Source of the DNA: Gracilariopsis chorda | Taxonomy: Eukaryota; Rhodophyta; Florideophyceae; Gracilariales; Gracilariaceae | Direction: 5' to 3' | DNA: 39,408 nt | Assembly (NCBI GenBank): GCA_003194525.1 | Contig: NBIV01000392.1 | Location: 1-39,408, forward strand | Shown: positions 31,287-39,408 of the stretch, in pieces | Layout: the number at the start of each line of letters is the position of its first letter | Position numbering within the stretch: the first letter of the stretch is position 1 | Notes under the pieces: model-generated | Databases searched by the model: none | What the model was told of the DNA's origin: nothing | Seen by the model: the letters and a program-made list of their open reading frames with translations, nothing else | Position numbers and translations under genes: made by a program

Positions 31287-32934
31287 TTAACGGTAGTCCG
31301 GTCGAAAAGCAAGCTTGCAGGCATCTTGCCGCTTTGGCGGAGTTGTGGAGGCCACTCCCTGGTGGGGCTTTCTGCGTCGCGAGGTGATTGGTGCAGGGCG
31401 CACAATCTCCGTGCGCTCACGTGACTCCCACGGCATGTGGCTCTGAACCGCCTCTTTGCGTTCCGCCTCCCTTGGCTTTGGCCTTACACTGTCCGGCTGA
31501 GCCGTGCACTGCTGTGTTGGCACCCAGTATCCGGCGGTTCCTTCCGGTGCTCCGGTGTGTTGCCTCAAACTCCCTGATGGGGCGTGGAAAGCTGGTGCCG
31601 TGGACACCCTGTTCGGGGACTTTGCCTCTAATTGAGGTGTGATGTCTTCCTCAAGAGGTGCATCATCCGGGACGACCGGATTCACCCTGGCGACGACACT
31701 GGATTTTTCCCGAGACGCTCGGTATATTACTTGCGATTGCGTGGAGACTTTGGCACTTCTATCTCTGAATTTCGGACAACATTCCCGTTATGAACGGTCC
31801 TCAATTCCGGGGCTGTAGAGACAGGGACTTGAGTTACAAGAGGTGTATTCCTGGCTTCCTCCCTCAAGAGGGACTTTTCACTTTCCAACGTTGCTGGTTT
31901 TCCAAGGCATGCGTTGCCTGCTCCCAGCGATTTGGACGGTGGTGAAGACTCCATTTTGGTGGGAAATTCCGTCGACGACGGTTCTGCGACTACACCATGG
32001 TGAGGGGTCTGCGAAATGATATCGCTATCCTGATTCAGGAAATTGCCCTGGTTCAGGGGTACGGACTGCGATGTTGGCCTACTCTCCAGTATCATACGGT
32101 GTAACTGCGTCGTTCCGGAATCTTTTGTGGGGGATTGCGAGGCTTCATCGACCTTCCGTGTTTCACGGCTCAAATCCCGTTGCGACGGTCATAAATTTCC
32201 AGCGTGGCGATAGGTCCCCTCCCCCTCCTTAGACATAGCAAGGGGAGTAATAGTGGGATATCCCACATGGCGGGTGTAAATGCGTGCCGAAGGGCGGTAG
32301 TGTTAAGAGTAGGGAAACGTCCGTTTGGACCTGAACGATCCGGCCGAGCCGGGGGTTCCGACAAGGTCGGTAAATCTGAGAGGCCCCGAGTTGGGTGTGG
32401 CGAAGTAGTCGGTCTACTTAGTCCAGAGGTTTCCGGCATTGCCGAGTCCGTGGAGACGGGTGTCCCTGTTTCCAGGACGACCTCAGACGAGGGAGGAGCG
32501 GCAGGTACAACACGATCGCGGGAACTCCGCTCGTGCGCCTTGCCAATTTCTACTACGATAGCGTCGGAATTAACGGACACCACTTTAAATGTTCCATCCG
32601 CCGCAGACGAAAGCTTGTGACGCTTCTCTCGTTCCGGGTTATAAAATTCTGTATGTATAAAGACGTAAGTATTAGCCCGTATGCGGGGAGCATTATCTCG
32701 TAAACGAGCGTCAAAATCCCGCTTGTACGTCGCTTGTGCGCGTTCCATAGACTTCCCCACTGCAGGAACCAGTTTAGTACGCCCTTGCTTCCATTCCTGG
32801 TGGTAGCGACCTATAGATGCGAAATCGTCCAAGGTGGCTAGGGATTCTAACGCCACAGGCGGGGGTGAACGAGATAGAACCAATTCTAACGCTGAAAACT
32901 CCGGTAGTCCGGTGAACTTGCGTATTGTATGCAA
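31287..32934 (-). pseudogene. Element B integrase tail: barrel-like domain then long Pro/Ser-rich extension
   Basis: The tail starts with the integrase C-terminal domain (RANTYVFIHTEFYNPEREKR, LSSAADGTFKVVSVNSDAIV). It then becomes a ~350-residue extension rich in Pro, Ser, Thr and charged residues (ends 32170, 31727, 31287, in three frames). No chromodomain was recognised here, unlike element A. The Pro/Ser extension is unusual for the group. Confidence 0.55.
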
Positions 32935-33533
32935 ATGTTAAACCATCTGCATACAAGTCCCAAGTCTTGGAGTGATCAGCAACGTAGGAAAAGAGAGAGG
33001 CCAACCAAGTCCGGTTCAACCGTTCGACTTGCCCATTGCACTGGAGATGGTAGGTAGTCAAGAACAAGATCTTCACGTCCAGAATGCGAAAAACATCCTG
33101 GAAGACCTTGGAGGCAAACTGCCGTCCGTTATCGGAGAGCACCTCCACAAGAAGACCGTAGACAAAATCCAGAGCGTTACACGAGCTTGGGCCACCGTGA
33201 AAGCGATTATCTCCGAAGAGGAACAGTCCAAACAAGCTATGAAATGCGATCGGTGATCAAAAGTATGAACTTGTTGCCTCTCTTTGTATTGAGGAGAGAT
33301 CCAAGAATTTCGATTGCTATAAACTCGAGTGGCGCCCTAGCAGGGGATGAATTCATTTTCTTCGCGTTCCTGCAGAGTTTTACCCGGTTCTTCGAACATT
33401 TGGTACAAAACCGCACAATAGTATAGTAGTCAACCGCCATGGCTGGCCAGAAAAACGCCCTTCGCAGGGTGGGGTAGAGCTTCCTCCCCCCTACGTAGCC
33501 TCTGAGCTTCTTACAGTGCGAGAGATGTAACAC
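32774..33533 (-). pseudogene. Element B integrase
   Basis: The zinc-binding HHCC part (LSHCKKLRGY ... FCTKCSKNRV) precedes the core. The first catalytic Asp position reads EFIAIEILGSL (Asp to Glu). The second is kept (LSDNGRQFASKVFQDV) and the third too (CNGQVERLNRT). The C-terminal part AYNTQVHRTTG is in a second frame near 32860. The D-to-E change and frame breaks make it inactive. Confidence 0.8.
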
Positions 33534-33857
33534 CTACGACTGCAGGGAATGAGGTGCAACAGTCTGTGGCGATCTTCGACCAACCGAACGAGGTAATCCT
33601 TATCGTTCAACTCGAAAGGGAGGTCTTTACCACCCGTTAAAACGGACACGAATCCTCATACAGAAGAGGTAATCGAATTGTTCTCGGATCAATTCCTCCG
33701 GTGAAACCGGTACAAAGCTTCCTGGTAAGTGGTTTTCGGGTCTCGCGGGATGCCAATAAGTTGTCCAAGTCAGTTTTCTTTGTGCCAGTCTTCTGGAAAA
33801 TCCTCTAGTTTCCACTACGGTTTATCCGGTTCTTCAGCCATGAAGCATTGAATGTCG

Positions 33858-34300
33858 TCACTCTCCGTTGGGAGTGCTTCCCATTTGTAGGAAAACGCGA
33901 AAAGCGTCGGCCTGGGTGTTGAGCGTACCCTTTTTATATATGACTTGGAAGTCATTTTCCCAAAGGAGGAGTCTCCAGTGCATAAGGAGGCCGGAAGGAT
34001 CGGATATGTTCACTAGCCACCTCACGAGGAATGATCCGTGTCTACGGTAAAGTGAAATCACTTAAGATAGTAGCGTAGGGTAGAAAGCGCCTACACGACT
34101 GCAAGACACTCTTTCTCCGACACGGAGTAATTCTGCTCGTCAAAAATGAGCGAGCGTGACCAATAACCAATTGGCTTTCGGTCCCGCTCTGGTGTGGTTT
34201 TAGAAAAGAGCACATAGAACTTTGTAATAGCTTCAAATCCGTTTACACGGAGTACGGGGCCCCCAGTTTGGGTAAGATAAGATAGGTGCTGACGTGACAG
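33858..34300 (-). pseudogene. Element B RNase H
   Basis: Readings KPIGYWSRSL, NYSVSEKECLAVVQAL, and WLVNISDPSGLLMHWRLLL then YKKGTLNTQADAF match the RNase H and its tether in the gypsy group with the SVSEKECLA signature. Frame changes lie between the pieces. Confidence 0.75.
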
Positions 34301-34307
34301 CGCTCCT

Positions 34308-35196
34308 TTAAGGTGTTAAAACGCTTCCGACTGCTCGGGCGTGAAATTCTTTTAGTTGTGGGGGATTTACTTTGCGTAACAACGCGTTCAAAGGTGCTGA
34401 GATATCCGAAAGGTTCGGGATACACCGTTGGTAGACGTTGACGAGCCCCAAGGAGGAGCGGAGTTTTGTTTGAGTGTGGGGTTCTTTGGACTCAAAGAGG
34501 GACTTCACTCGATCCTTCTCGATCATTAACCGTCCCGGACGGATAATTGTTCCAGATTCTTGAATCTATTGGTACAAAACTCGCATTTGCTCAACATGAG
34601 GGTAGTTCCGGCATCCAGCAGCACGGTTAAAATGTCTCTGACATGGGTGAGATGGTCGTCCAGATTATTGGAGAAGATGATAATATCATCCAGGTAGACC
34701 GGGAAGCTCCGCCATTTAAAGCGGTTTAATGGGATATATATTGCACGCCGAAATGTAGCGAGAGCGTTGGTCAAACCAAACAAGATCCCTTTGAGGTGGT
34801 ACGATCCTGCGTGGCAGGTTAACGCGGTCCTATCGCGATCCTCCTGTCTAACAGGGACCTGCCAATAACCTGTCGGCATCCAAGGCCATTAACACGGGTT
34901 GCGTCTCCAATGGAGTCGATGCACTAGTCCATAAGATGGGTGGGAAATGTGTCCCTAGCGGTCAAGGAACTGAGCCGGCGATAGCCGACACAGAACCTTC
35001 ATGTTCCGTCGGCCTTTAAAGCCAGGACAACTGGAGATGCGCAGGGTGATTGAGCGGGCTCCATCCCACCTGCGCGGAGCATTTGGTTTACTTGAGATTG
35101 CTCCTCTTCCAGAGCTTTCGGTCCTGTCCTGTAAGGGGTTTGTGCCATCAGACGTGCACCCGGCAACAAACATATCCGGTGTTCCGTAACAATAAT
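34308..35196 (-). pseudogene. Element B reverse transcriptase
   Basis: Several frames carry RT in order: RLMAQTPYRTGP and CASPVVLALKADGT, a stop, then RFCVGYRRLSS (the family Asp is Gly). Next come GYWQVPVRQEDRDRTA and FGLTNALATF, then an intact YLDD catalytic box (34696-34685, VYLDDIIIFSNN). The RT connection is in the - strand reading 34526-34308 (LRSSLGLVNVYQRCIPN). Frameshifts lie near 34990, 34880 and 34530. Confidence 0.8.
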
Positions 35197-35987
35197 TGTA
35201 GTGCAATGCCCGGAAGCGGGAGTACACCGAAAGACGTTTGGGATCTTTCCTCGTTAGAGGTGAGCCCAGTTGGGTAGAGCCCTCCCAGGAGTGGCACGAC
35301 TATGTTGGGTTGTAAGGCCTAGGCCACCCGTCGTGACTTGCGCAGGGAGGTTGAGGCAAGAATTGGGTATCCGCAGGAGCGGTGTATCGGGTTGGTTATC
35401 CTCTAGAGAGGTGAGGGTTCCACGTTAGTGGCACGCGCGAACACGAGCCGTGGTAGCGGGAAAGCCACCCTATGAAGGGAAAAATAAGGGGGAGCTGAGT
35501 CACGAGTGTGGTGACGAAGACTAACGGCAGTGCCAGTACATAAACCTTATACAAGCGAACACCAAGACAGCCTGAGTAAAATTCCGAATACTCGGGTCCT
35601 TTACGTAGGCAAGGGGTTTAGACTTCCCGTATGCGATGGTGCTTCCCTCCAAAGAGGAGTAGAGAACATGCCAAGGTAGTGAGGTCTAGAGCCAATACCC
35701 CAAGTTGGGATCCCTTGTTGGGGAAGGTTTACTGGTGCAACGGCAATCCGCCGGCGCACTAAGTACTAACATCGCAGAAATGGGTGTAAAAATAATAAAT
35801 AGAAATAACTAAATTACGCCACCTTGGTGGTTCATGCCCACTACTGTGGCCAACCGCCAATTGACTCTTCCGTGTCTCACGTGTCAAATCCACTATTAGT
35901 GGTCGTAGTTCATGCAATGAATACATTGCCGAAACATTCGGGACATCAACCAAGTACCAAGAATCCCTCTCTGAGGGCATTGCAATT
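35197..35987. mobile_element. 791-bp LTR-like insertion inside element B pol
   Basis: Right copy of the repeat at 27988-28775. It is flanked on both sides by CAATAAT (35190-35196 and 35988-35994), a 7-bp direct repeat that fits a target-site duplication. On the - strand the protease-RT linker (SLGEI) on one side continues in frame with HRI...LLPGARLMAQTPYRTG on the other once the insert and one repeat are left out, so it landed in an intact pol. Ends are TGTAGTGCAATGCCC and GGGCATTGCAATT, and 10 bp (TGCAATGCCC/GGGCATTGCA) are inverted. It could be a solo LTR or an independent small element. Confidence 0.8.
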
Positions 35988-36658
35988 CAATAATCTCGCC
36001 GAGTGAGCCATCCCACATCGTGGTAGAGTCTCGTAGCATTGCGCGAAGTTTGTGGCGGTGTGACCCCGGCAAATGGCCGCGGTAAATATCTTCCAGTGCC
36101 TTTATGGGTTCACTGGGTTAGAAATCGCTGTAGCATTGTCTTTTGATATAGGTGTGGCAGTCGGTTCCGAGGTTTTCAGAGTGTTCGACTATAAAACAAC
36201 GGTTTCCTCCCCTTCCTCTGAAGATAGTTCGTCAGTGGTGGCGGTGGCTTCCTCAGAAGAGGCAGTGATTTATTTGGTTCTTTACCAGATACTGGGGGCT
36301 GGCCACGATTGGCAACGAGTACCCGGGAAGGAGCATCCGAGGTAACGTGAACAATTCTGCTTGCCAGCGCGAGCTAAAATTTCTCGTATAACGAGGACAG
36401 AGGTTGAATAACCTGAAGACCTTGTTGACGGCAGTTGGATAGCATTCAGACTTGGGACTCAGGCGGTATAGAAACAGAGGCAGCTACTCGAAGTTTGATG
36501 GACTCGCGAGACGCGGGCGGTGGTTCATGCGCAGCAGGTAGTGGGACTTGCTTCTGCGAAGCACGCTTCAGCGGACGAAGGACGATCGGGACTGACGATC
36601 CATCGTCGAGTTCCACACGCCTAAGGCGGGGCCTGATTTCGTCGACAAATCAGTCCCA

Positions 36659-37291
36659 TTAATCACATCCCAGTATGACTGGAGCGGCTAATGACCGACA
36701 AACAATAAAGACGAGCTTCACCACGGAGGTACCCAACCGCACGACTAAGTCGACGGTACCCACCATTTTTAACGTGTTCGCATATGCGACGTCAGGAACC
36801 GTTTCGGAACGGATACAAGGTCGCACCTGCGGCGGTAGCAATGATTACACGATGAAGTTGGGGCCTGCATCTGTGTCCAGGACTGTTAGAAATCTCACCA
36901 TAAAATGGGTGTGAAGGCCAAGGTCGGCATAAACCTTGTAGTTTCGTTTGGCCATGACCAAGACTCTATCCAGGATCCGGGCGTTTTTACTCCGTATCCA
37001 CCGGCGACGCAGCACCAAAAAGTGTACAAAGTCTGGGTTTGTGGTGTCCTTCTTTGAAATTATTTTCACCGGGAGCGTTATTTTCACCGGGAGCGTTATT
37101 TTCCCCGGGAGCGAAGCAGTGACCCCTCGGGCGTCAACAGCCTCATCTCTGAGGACGCCTTTCCCAGAGGGGAGACTCCCTGAGTTAGTTTTCCTGAGAG
37201 GTTCCCACCGTAGGCGGTAGTCCAAGATCCTTGACCACGAGAGTTTTGCTCGGTAGGCCAGGGTTTTTATCCACATAGGCGGTGGTTGCAT
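36659..37291 (-). pseudogene. Element B aspartic protease region
   Basis: The active-site motif reads VLDTDAGPNFI (DTDA at 36877-36866), one change from DTGA. The rest of the protease continues in another frame (TVDLVVRLGTSVVKLVFIV, then LAAPVILGCD ending 36659). The frame change lies near 36845. Upstream is the LPVKIT repeat. Confidence 0.75.
37061..37110. repeat. 18-bp tandem repeat, three units
   Basis: ATTTTCACCGGGAGCGTT is repeated nearly three times, the last with CCCCGGGAGCG. On the - strand it encodes the LPVKIT repeat just upstream of the protease, so it adds in-frame hexapeptides. Confidence 0.85.
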
Positions 37292-37444
37292 CGGACGTTT
37301 GCGTGACTTCCCGATTCGGGTTCATTGAAGCTAGCCGCGCACGTGGGATATGTGCCAAGGAATGCCAGAAGTCCGTTTTAGCAGGGAGGTAGGAAGCCGT
37401 CGGGACGGAACGTTTCTCCTTTGGAATGAGGGCCTCGTAATTTG

Positions 37445-38258
37445 CTACCCCTTGGCCATATACTTCAGTGAGCAAAGACACTGAGTAGATTTATGGCCAT
37501 GGGTGTAGCAAAGGTGGCAAATCAGAGCCAACATGGTGACGCGCCGGTTAATATCGAGAGCATCGGAGAAGCGTACCGCAGGGCGGGTGTCATTCCATCC
37601 GGGCCGTTGATAACTGGATTGACCGTTCATAAACGGACCTCGTGTTGGCGGTACGCGATTGCACCCCGCGTACAATCCGAGGTTGTCTTGCGCCATTTCA
37701 AACGTGCCCTCCGTCGTTGACGATAAGTCCGTGGTTGGTATAGACACACCATCTCCTTGTGAAAAATACACGGTGTCGTATCCCTGTTGGGGATTCTATC
37801 TGCAGGAAGTGAGGGCGATGAGGAATCACTCTCTACCACCAACGCCTTGGCGGGCGGGCTTAAACCGATGACTTGGATTTCTTGCACGAAGTGCTTCCCC
37901 TTCCGCTCAAGCATGTTGAAAAAGCTCGAGCTAGGTGATTCTCTGCTTGCCCTCGCGGTAACGAGTGACTAGACTCCGGATTGCCGGGTCAAGGCCATCG
38001 ATGAACATGGTGCAATGGTCCCTTGCGGGTATAAATTCCCACAAAGGTGGAAGGCCTAGTTAAGGTGCACCAAGTAATTGGTTTCCGTCTCGCCTGTGTG
38101 CTGATGAGTATCCCGCAAAGTGAGGATTGGCACCTGAATTGCGGTATTGGTGGCATAAGAGCGCAATAAATATTGCACAGCCTCCGGCCAGCAGTGTGGT
38201 ATTCCACTAATGCCTGTAATGGCCTCGGTAGCGGGGTGGAAAGCCACAAACGAACCAC
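37445..38258 (-). pseudogene. Element B gag, C-terminal part with zinc knuckle
   Basis: The capsid C-terminal reading CWPEAVQYLLRSYATN, TGETETNYLVHLN and LCGNLYPQGTI (38247-38000, two frames) matches the gypsy gag pattern. A perfect CCHC knuckle CHLCYTHGHKSTQC lies at 37519-37478 in the frame 37771-37445. This is the nucleic-acid-binding element of gag. Confidence 0.8.
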
Positions 38259-38349
38259 GAATGTGGGTGTTGCCTTGCGGGCAATGGGACTAAAAGATCA
38301 GTGCCAAGGTGGGAGCACCAGCAGTACGAATTTCACGTGTGTGAACAGC

Positions 38350-38935
38350 GTATCCGAGAGCGGAGACTCAGCGTAGCCAAAAGAGAAGAGTATCAGACGG
38401 TCCTGTGGCAAACACAACAATATCAATAAACAAAAGAGCAAAACGAGAACAGTAAGCTGTAAAACGCGTGAGGATATCTTCGGAACAAAGAGCTATAGCT
38501 CAGAAACGATTAAGTACTGATACTATAGGTGCCCCTGTGTCGTAAACGACTTAGGATTCCTGACGGTCTGACCAAAGGTTCAAGAGCTGAGGGTGTTGGT
38601 TGGCCTTCGCCCCCCTCACCTGGGCAGGTCGCCCTTTACTAGGCTGCGAAGCCACTCAGTAGTCTGACTGTAAGGTCTAAATGTGTGGCTCTCCACTAAC
38701 TACAGTAATAAAATATAAGAAAATAAATTAAATAATTAGTGGAGGCCCACTACAGTACCATGCACAGCAGTGCAGTGCCAAATTACTATTCGTAGTCCAC
38801 ATTCCTCCAAAAAGGGGTTCCCTTCATAGTCCTCGCTGGACAGCCAGGTACTGTAGCCGAAAGCTATGAATGTTGTCCTCGACCTAACTCATCATTCGAT
38901 GATCCGATACCAATGCATTTCGAATGCTACAAGCA
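38350..38935. other. Insertion-like block inside element B gag
   Basis: Gag reading is lost across this block and resumes near 38260. It contains an AT-rich patch with AATAAA-like signals (AATAAAATATAAGAAAATAAA, ~38708) followed by CCCACTACAGTACC. The 791-bp repeat has a closely similar arrangement (AATAATAAATATAAAT, then GCCCACTACTGTGGCC). This block may be a solo LTR of a related family. Its ends were not resolved. Confidence 0.45.
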
Positions 38936-38937
38936 GG

Positions 38938-39408
38938 TTACTTCTCCCTCTGAGGCACGAGATGATCCTCTGACAGAGGTGAACTGGTCCTCTGCCACTC
39001 CCCATAAGAAATACGGTAATGCCAAAAATAGGCTTGTCCCTCATTCATTCCGAGGATATCGGCTTCCGCTATAAAGCGGGGAAGAAAGTCCAACACCATA
39101 AGTGGGTCTTCTCCAGTAAAATACTGGTTACGCAGTGAGAGTTGCACACGTTTTATCCACTCTTTCTTATTCATCGTGCCACGGGGTGTACGTTCTAAAG
39201 AGGAATGTTCGAGCCGGTAGTACCGGTATGACAAATAATTTCCGATACAAAAGGGTTCGTCGGTTGTAATTCCCTGAGGCCAGGGTGTCTTCTCCCCCTT
39301 GCTGCGGGTCCGAATCACATTTTGGGTGGTGGATGACCGCTTCGAGCGGGAAGAACGGCCTCGTTTCTCGTCCTTGGAATCGGAGTCCGAGGAACTAGAA
39401 CCATCTGA
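38938..39408 (-). pseudogene. Element B gag, N-terminal part (open to the window edge)
   Basis: The frame is open from the right edge: a Ser/Asp run, an Arg/Ser-rich basic part, then a capsid-like stretch (IKRVQLSLRNQYFTGEDPLM, LDFLPRFIAEADILGMNEGQ). The family reading continues in a second frame (LPYFLWGVAEDQFTSVRG) to about 38935 and then stops being readable. It binds the element RNA and forms the particle in a live element. Confidence 0.7.

Larger units (their letters stand above)
31287..39408 (-). mobile_element. Large Ty3/gypsy element B (- strand), nested insertion, 5' end beyond the window
   Basis: Reading the - strand from the right edge gives gag, zinc knuckle, protease, RT, RNase H, integrase and a long Pro/Ser-rich tail, in gypsy order. 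A 791-bp insertion splits pol between protease and RT, and the gag is split by about 0.6 kb of unrelated sequence. The 5' LTR must lie right of 39408. The 3' LTR may be the copy at 27988-28775, which would put the + strand ORFs of 29.0-31.26 kb inside the element. Alternatively those ORFs belong to a separate element and B is truncated near 31.3 kb. Confidence 0.8.

Noticed and set aside
27988..35984. The two 788-bp repeats as the two LTRs of a single element spanning 28-36 kb
   Set aside because: The right copy sits inside pol of a - strand element that continues beyond it, with a 7-bp direct repeat and in-frame pol on both sides, so it is an insertion. The left copy may still be a 3' LTR of B.
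1..39408. CRISPR array, rRNA, riboswitch or bacterial operon signals
   Set aside because: None seen; repeats are retrotransposon LTRs, one MITE-like hairpin and small tandem repeats.

Overview
This window looks like nuclear DNA of a eukaryote. It has spliceosomal-type introns, TATA boxes, AATAAA polyadenylation signals, secreted and multi-pass membrane proteins, and a large load of decayed LTR retrotransposons. I found no bacterial operons, tRNA, rRNA or CRISPR. Intron-poor compact genes, an LPMO-like gene, ceruloplasmin-type ferroxidases and Ty3/gypsy-rich DNA would fit a red alga (florideophyte such as Chondrus). That taxonomic guess is inference only.

Layout, left to right. 0-1.1 kb: an ORF open to the left edge with a degenerate zinc-finger-like motif. 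1.1-4.1 kb: gene-poor, with a TATA box inside a long inverted repeat (2.4 kb). 4.1-7.3 kb: two tandem multicopper-ferroxidase (ceruloplasmin/hephaestin-type) genes, both broken by frameshifts or stops and lacking key copper ligands. 7.3-11.1 kb: gene-poor. 11.1-12.7 kb: a secreted chitin-binding-4/LPMO-like gene with one hairpin-rich intron and one in-frame TAG. 13.2-14.3 kb: a reverse-transcriptase scrap and a broken helical-protein gene. 16.1-20.1 kb: two divergent tandem paralogues of a three-TM, six-cysteine membrane protein, separated by a 214-bp MITE-like inverted repeat and a 43-bp tandem repeat. 20.8-21.4 kb: an intact small secreted-protein gene with a good TATA box.

22.7-27.7 kb: a complete but dead Ty3/gypsy chromovirus (element A, + strand) with ~210-bp LTRs, gag, protease, RT, RNase H, integrase and a chromodomain. 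28.0-39.4 kb: a second, larger and nested mobile region. A Ty3/gypsy element (B) runs on the - strand from a gag open to the right edge down to a long integrase tail ending near 31.3 kb. Its pol is split by a 791-bp insertion (35197-35987) flanked by a 7-bp direct repeat. A second copy of that 791-bp sequence, in the same orientation, lies at 27988-28775. Between that copy and the tail of pol, the opposite (+) strand carries decayed ORFs of unknown family (29.0-31.26 kb) convergent with pol.

The most unusual signals are (i) the convergent + strand ORFs apparently inside or abutting element B, (ii) many short perfect hairpins (often 5-bp arms, 3-nt loop, CC...GG) in the 28-32.5 kb and 35-38.3 kb stretches, (iii) the LPMO-like gene whose intron can fold its own 5' splice site into a 9-bp stem, and (iv) the tandem decayed ferroxidases. 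All reading was by eye, with no database searches.
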